A DNA stretch of 64,000 nt from Mesorhizobium sp. 1M-11. GTDB taxonomy: Bacteria; Pseudomonadota; Alphaproteobacteria; Rhizobiales; Rhizobiaceae. Of the stretch, positions 61,888 to 64,000 are shown piece after piece (positions within the stretch are counted from its first letter, which is position 1; each line of letters starts with the position of its first letter). The position numbers were made by a program, and so were the translations under genes. Under the pieces are notes generated by a model. The model was not told where the DNA came from. It saw only the letters and a list, made by a program, of their open reading frames with translations, and did not search any database. The stretch is from positions 1 through 64,000 of the forward strand of contig NZ_LJSD01000062.1 in NCBI RefSeq assembly GCF_001303895.1. Direction: 5' to 3'.

Positions 61888-62964
61888 GTGCGCTTGAGAA
61901 GGTTCCTGATCGTTGCGATGACGCTTGTTGCCGCCGGCTGCGCCAGCCAAGGGCCGCAGGAGGTTCTGGGCAGCGCCATCGTAACGGCTTCGGTTTCCGA
62001 CATCGTCGGAAACCACGCGATCTTCATCACCACAACGCGCAAGCGCTCCGACGATCCCAACCAAGGGTTCGACGGAAGCCGCTCTTCAACGCTGAACTAC
62101 GCACGCGTCAACGTCACCGTGCCGAAGGTACACGAGGTTGGTCAGATCGAGCGGAAGAGCCGCGGCAGGTCTGATGATCCCTCGAAATACTTCATGGCCT
62201 CGCAGATGGTCGGCTATGACACCGAACCGAAGTTCGAGGCAGCGCTCAATGCCGATATCGCCGCTCGCGGCGGTCGCGCCATGGTGTTCGTGCACGGCTA
62301 CAACACTTCTTTCGACGACGGTGTCTACAGACTGGCGCAGGTCGTCAACGATTCAGGTTATCCCGGCACGCCGGTTCTGTTTTCCTGGGCCTCCGGGGCT
62401 TCGACGACCGGCTATGTCTACGACCGCGAAAGCGCCAGCGTCGCCCGTGACCAGCTCGAAGTGACTTTGCGAACGCTGGCCCGTTCCGGCGCCCGCCGCA
62501 TCGATATCGTCGCGCATTCGATGGGTACGTGGGTGACGATGGAGGCGCTGCGCCAGCTGGCCATCACCGGTGACCGCAACCTGAACGGCAAGCTGGGCGA
62601 CGTGGTGCTCGCCTCGCCAGATATCGACGTCGACGTGTTCAAGAGCCAGATGCGCCGCTACGGCAAGCCCGACAAGCCGTTCATCGTGCTTCTTTCCGAT
62701 GACGACCGGGCGCTGCGTCTGTCCGGCATGCTGGCCGGCTCGCGACCCCGCCTTGGCGACTACAAGGACGCCGCCGAGCTTGCCGACTATGGCGTGACTG
62801 TCGTCGACCTGTCATCCAAGGCCGGTACGGACCGGTTCAACCACAACAAGTTCGCGGACAATCCCGAGATGGTCAAGCTGCTCGGCCAGCGGCTGCGCGA
62901 GGACGACGGCTATGCCAGTGACCGTTCGGTCACAGATCGCATGAAGCAGTTGGGCATGATGTAA
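61888..62964 (+). CDS. DUF900 alpha/beta-hydrolase lipoprotein, first of a tandem pair
   Basis: A 358-residue probable lipoprotein. Signal peptide with lipobox LVAAGC (Cys at 18) and a DUF900 alpha/beta hydrolase domain: IFITTTRKR (about 45-53), MVFVHGYNTSFDDGVYRLAQ (about 132-151, oxyanion region), VLFSWASGASTTGYVYDRES (about 162-181), nucleophile in IVAHSMGTWV (about 207-216) and DVVLASPDIDVDVF (about 236-249). Substrate unknown. Start GTG 61888 (no earlier usable codon). A paralogue with the same layout starts 94 nt after its stop. Confidence 0.9.
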   Translation: MRLRRFLIVAMTLVAAGCASQGPQEVLGSAIVTASVSDIVGNHAIFITTTRKRSDDPNQGFDGSRSSTLNYARVNVTVPKVHEVGQIERKSRGRSDDPSKYFMASQMVGYDTEPKFEAALNADIAARGGRAMVFVHGYNTSFDDGVYRLAQVVNDSGYPGTPVLFSWASGASTTGYVYDRESASVARDQLEVTLRTLARSGARRIDIVAHSMGTWVTMEALRQLAITGDRNLNGKLGDVVLASPDIDVDVFKSQMRRYGKPDKPFIVLLSDDDRALRLSGMLAGSRPRLGDYKDAAELADYGVTVVDLSSKAGTDRFNHNKFADNPEMVKLLGQRLREDDGYASDRSVTDRMKQLGMM

Positions 62965-63058
62965 GCTGCGGCTCAATTAATCTGGACTGAGGCTGCTTCT
63001 GCCTCTATTCGAGATTGGAGGCGCCACGCTCGGGCGCCAAGGCATCGGGATCGGCTTC

Positions 63059-64000
63059 ATGCGCTGGAAGGCATTGTTCTTCGTCGCCGTCGCGCTCTCA
63101 GTCACCGGTTGCGCCGGATCCAACACGCACGACTTGCTCAACAAGACGGCGATCGAAGCGCCTGCTTCAACGATTGCCGCCACGCACGACATCTATGTCG
63201 CAACCACGCGTCAGGCTGCAAAAACCGAGCCACGCCAGGTATTTGCCAGTGAACGCTCACTGCGCACGCAATATGCGCGCATCGATGTTTCCGTGCCGAA
63301 GATCCATCAAGTCGGCCAGATCGAGCGGGCGAAGGGGCGCGCGCAGAGCAACCCTGCCAAGCACTTCACCGCAACCCGCGCTGTTCTCTACGGCAACACA
63401 AAGGAATTCGAACAGGCGGTAAGCGCCGATATCGCCCGCGGCGACGGACGTGTGCTTGTCTTCGTGCACGGCTACAACAACGGCTTCGACGACGGCGTCT
63501 TTCGTCTGACCCAGATCGTGCAGGATACGAACTACCCCGGCACGCCGGTGCTGTTCTCCTGGGCCTCTGCCGGCAAGACCACTGGCTACATCTACGACAA
63601 GGAAAGCGCCAACGCCGCCCGCGACGACCTCGAGGCAACGTTGCGGCTCCTGGCCAAGACCAAAGCCAAAAGCATCGACATCATCGCGCATTCGATGGGC
63701 AATTGGGTGGCGATGGAGGCCCTGCGGCAGTTGGCCATCACAGGCGACCGCGACCTTTCCGGCAAGCTTGGCTATGTCGTGCTCGCTTCGCCCGACATCG
63801 ATGTCGACGTGTTCAAGAAGCAGATGATCCGTTACGGCAAACCGGATCGGCCATTTACGGTCCTTCTGTCGGCGGACGATCGCGCGCTTCAGATCTCCTC
63901 CTTCATCTCCGGCGCCAAGCCGCGCGTGGGTGACTATGGCAATGCCTCCGATCTCGCCCAATATGGCGTCACGGTCGTCGACCTGACCAAGACCACCGGC
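63059..64000 (+). CDS. DUF900 alpha/beta-hydrolase lipoprotein, second copy (partial)
   Basis: The first 314 codons of a second DUF900 lipoprotein; the frame runs off the right edge. Lipobox LSVTGC (Cys at about 18), IYVATTRQ, VLVFVHGYNNGFDDGVFRLTQ (two parts), LFSWASAGKTTGYIYDKES, nucleophile IAHSMGNWVAMEALRQL and VVLASPDIDVDVFKKQM match the preceding gene nearly segment by segment, so the pair arose by tandem duplication. The N-terminal 30-70 region differs most. ATG 63059 has only a weak GGGAT upstream. Confidence 0.9.
   Translation, partial: MRWKALFFVAVALSVTGCAGSNTHDLLNKTAIEAPASTIAATHDIYVATTRQAAKTEPRQVFASERSLRTQYARIDVSVPKIHQVGQIERAKGRAQSNPAKHFTATRAVLYGNTKEFEQAVSADIARGDGRVLVFVHGYNNGFDDGVFRLTQIVQDTNYPGTPVLFSWASAGKTTGYIYDKESANAARDDLEATLRLLAKTKAKSIDIIAHSMGNWVAMEALRQLAITGDRDLSGKLGYVVLASPDIDVDVFKKQMIRYGKPDRPFTVLLSADDRALQISSFISGAKPRVGDYGNASDLAQYGVTVVDLTKTTG

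Overview
The window is a 64-kb piece of ordinary, gene-dense chromosome from an alphaproteobacterium of the order Hyphomicrobiales (Rhizobiales). It looks most like the Phyllobacteriaceae (Mesorhizobium or Aminobacter relatives). The evidence is high GC coding sequence, family content typical of the group (DUF2155, DUF3126, NDUFA12-type Complex I assembly protein, DUF982, BTLCP peptidase, PAS_5), rhizobial gene orders (amiC-mrcA-prfB divergent from rne; tRNA-Tyr and tRNA-Gly near tuf and rlmB), promoters of the EcfG general-stress type, and several small palindromic intergenic repeat families. There are no phage genes, transposases, CRISPR arrays or rRNA genes. Species assignment is inference from reading, not from a search.

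Layout. 1-7.3 kb: tuf (cut by the left edge), a cluster of small stress and envelope proteins (GlsB, YidB/DUF937, DUF982, DUF883-like, tiny membrane proteins), tRNA-Gly, tRNA-Tyr, a secreted amidohydrolase and rlmB. 7.3-12 kb: the glyoxylate-to-glycerate pathway gcl-hyi-glxR, divergent from an IclR-type regulator across an AT-rich control region. 12-16.8 kb: tRNA-Thr, nadK, a DEAD-box helicase, an OmpA-like lipoprotein and a GFA/CENP-V protein. 16.8-25.7 kb: amiC, mrcA (PBP1A) and prfB with its programmed +1 frameshift on the minus strand, and rne (RNase E) with a 640-nt leader on the plus strand.

25.7-36 kb: a stress-controlled DUF378 protein, an aminotransferase, then M48 protease/TPR, a DsbA-like thioredoxin protein, aroQ-accB-accC (shikimate step and acetyl-CoA carboxylase), aat, DUF2155, NDUFA12 and panB-panC. 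36-44 kb: a TetR regulator with a clear palindromic operator facing a small membrane protein, gatB with a GNAT, the methionine importer metQ-metN-metI, an orphan YjhX-type protein, a CBS protein and a rhomboid protease. 44-51.5 kb: a signalling neighbourhood with a PAS_5 protein, a two-PilZ protein, a 1459-residue protein with eight PAS domains plus GGDEF and EAL, and a LapG-like BTLCP peptidase. 51.5-64 kb: gamma-carbonic anhydrase, cysE, enoyl-CoA hydratase, HD hydrolase, alpha/beta hydrolase, DUF192, a double cold-shock-domain protein, gloA, ilvA and two tandem DUF900 lipoprotein hydrolases (the second cut by the right edge).

No wholly new multi-gene system is evident. The least explained items are the compact c-di-GMP neighbourhood, two intrinsic terminators that end no visible gene (candidate small RNAs at about 6.98-7.25 kb and 44.4-44.7 kb), and three families of mosaic palindromic repeats, each present twice.
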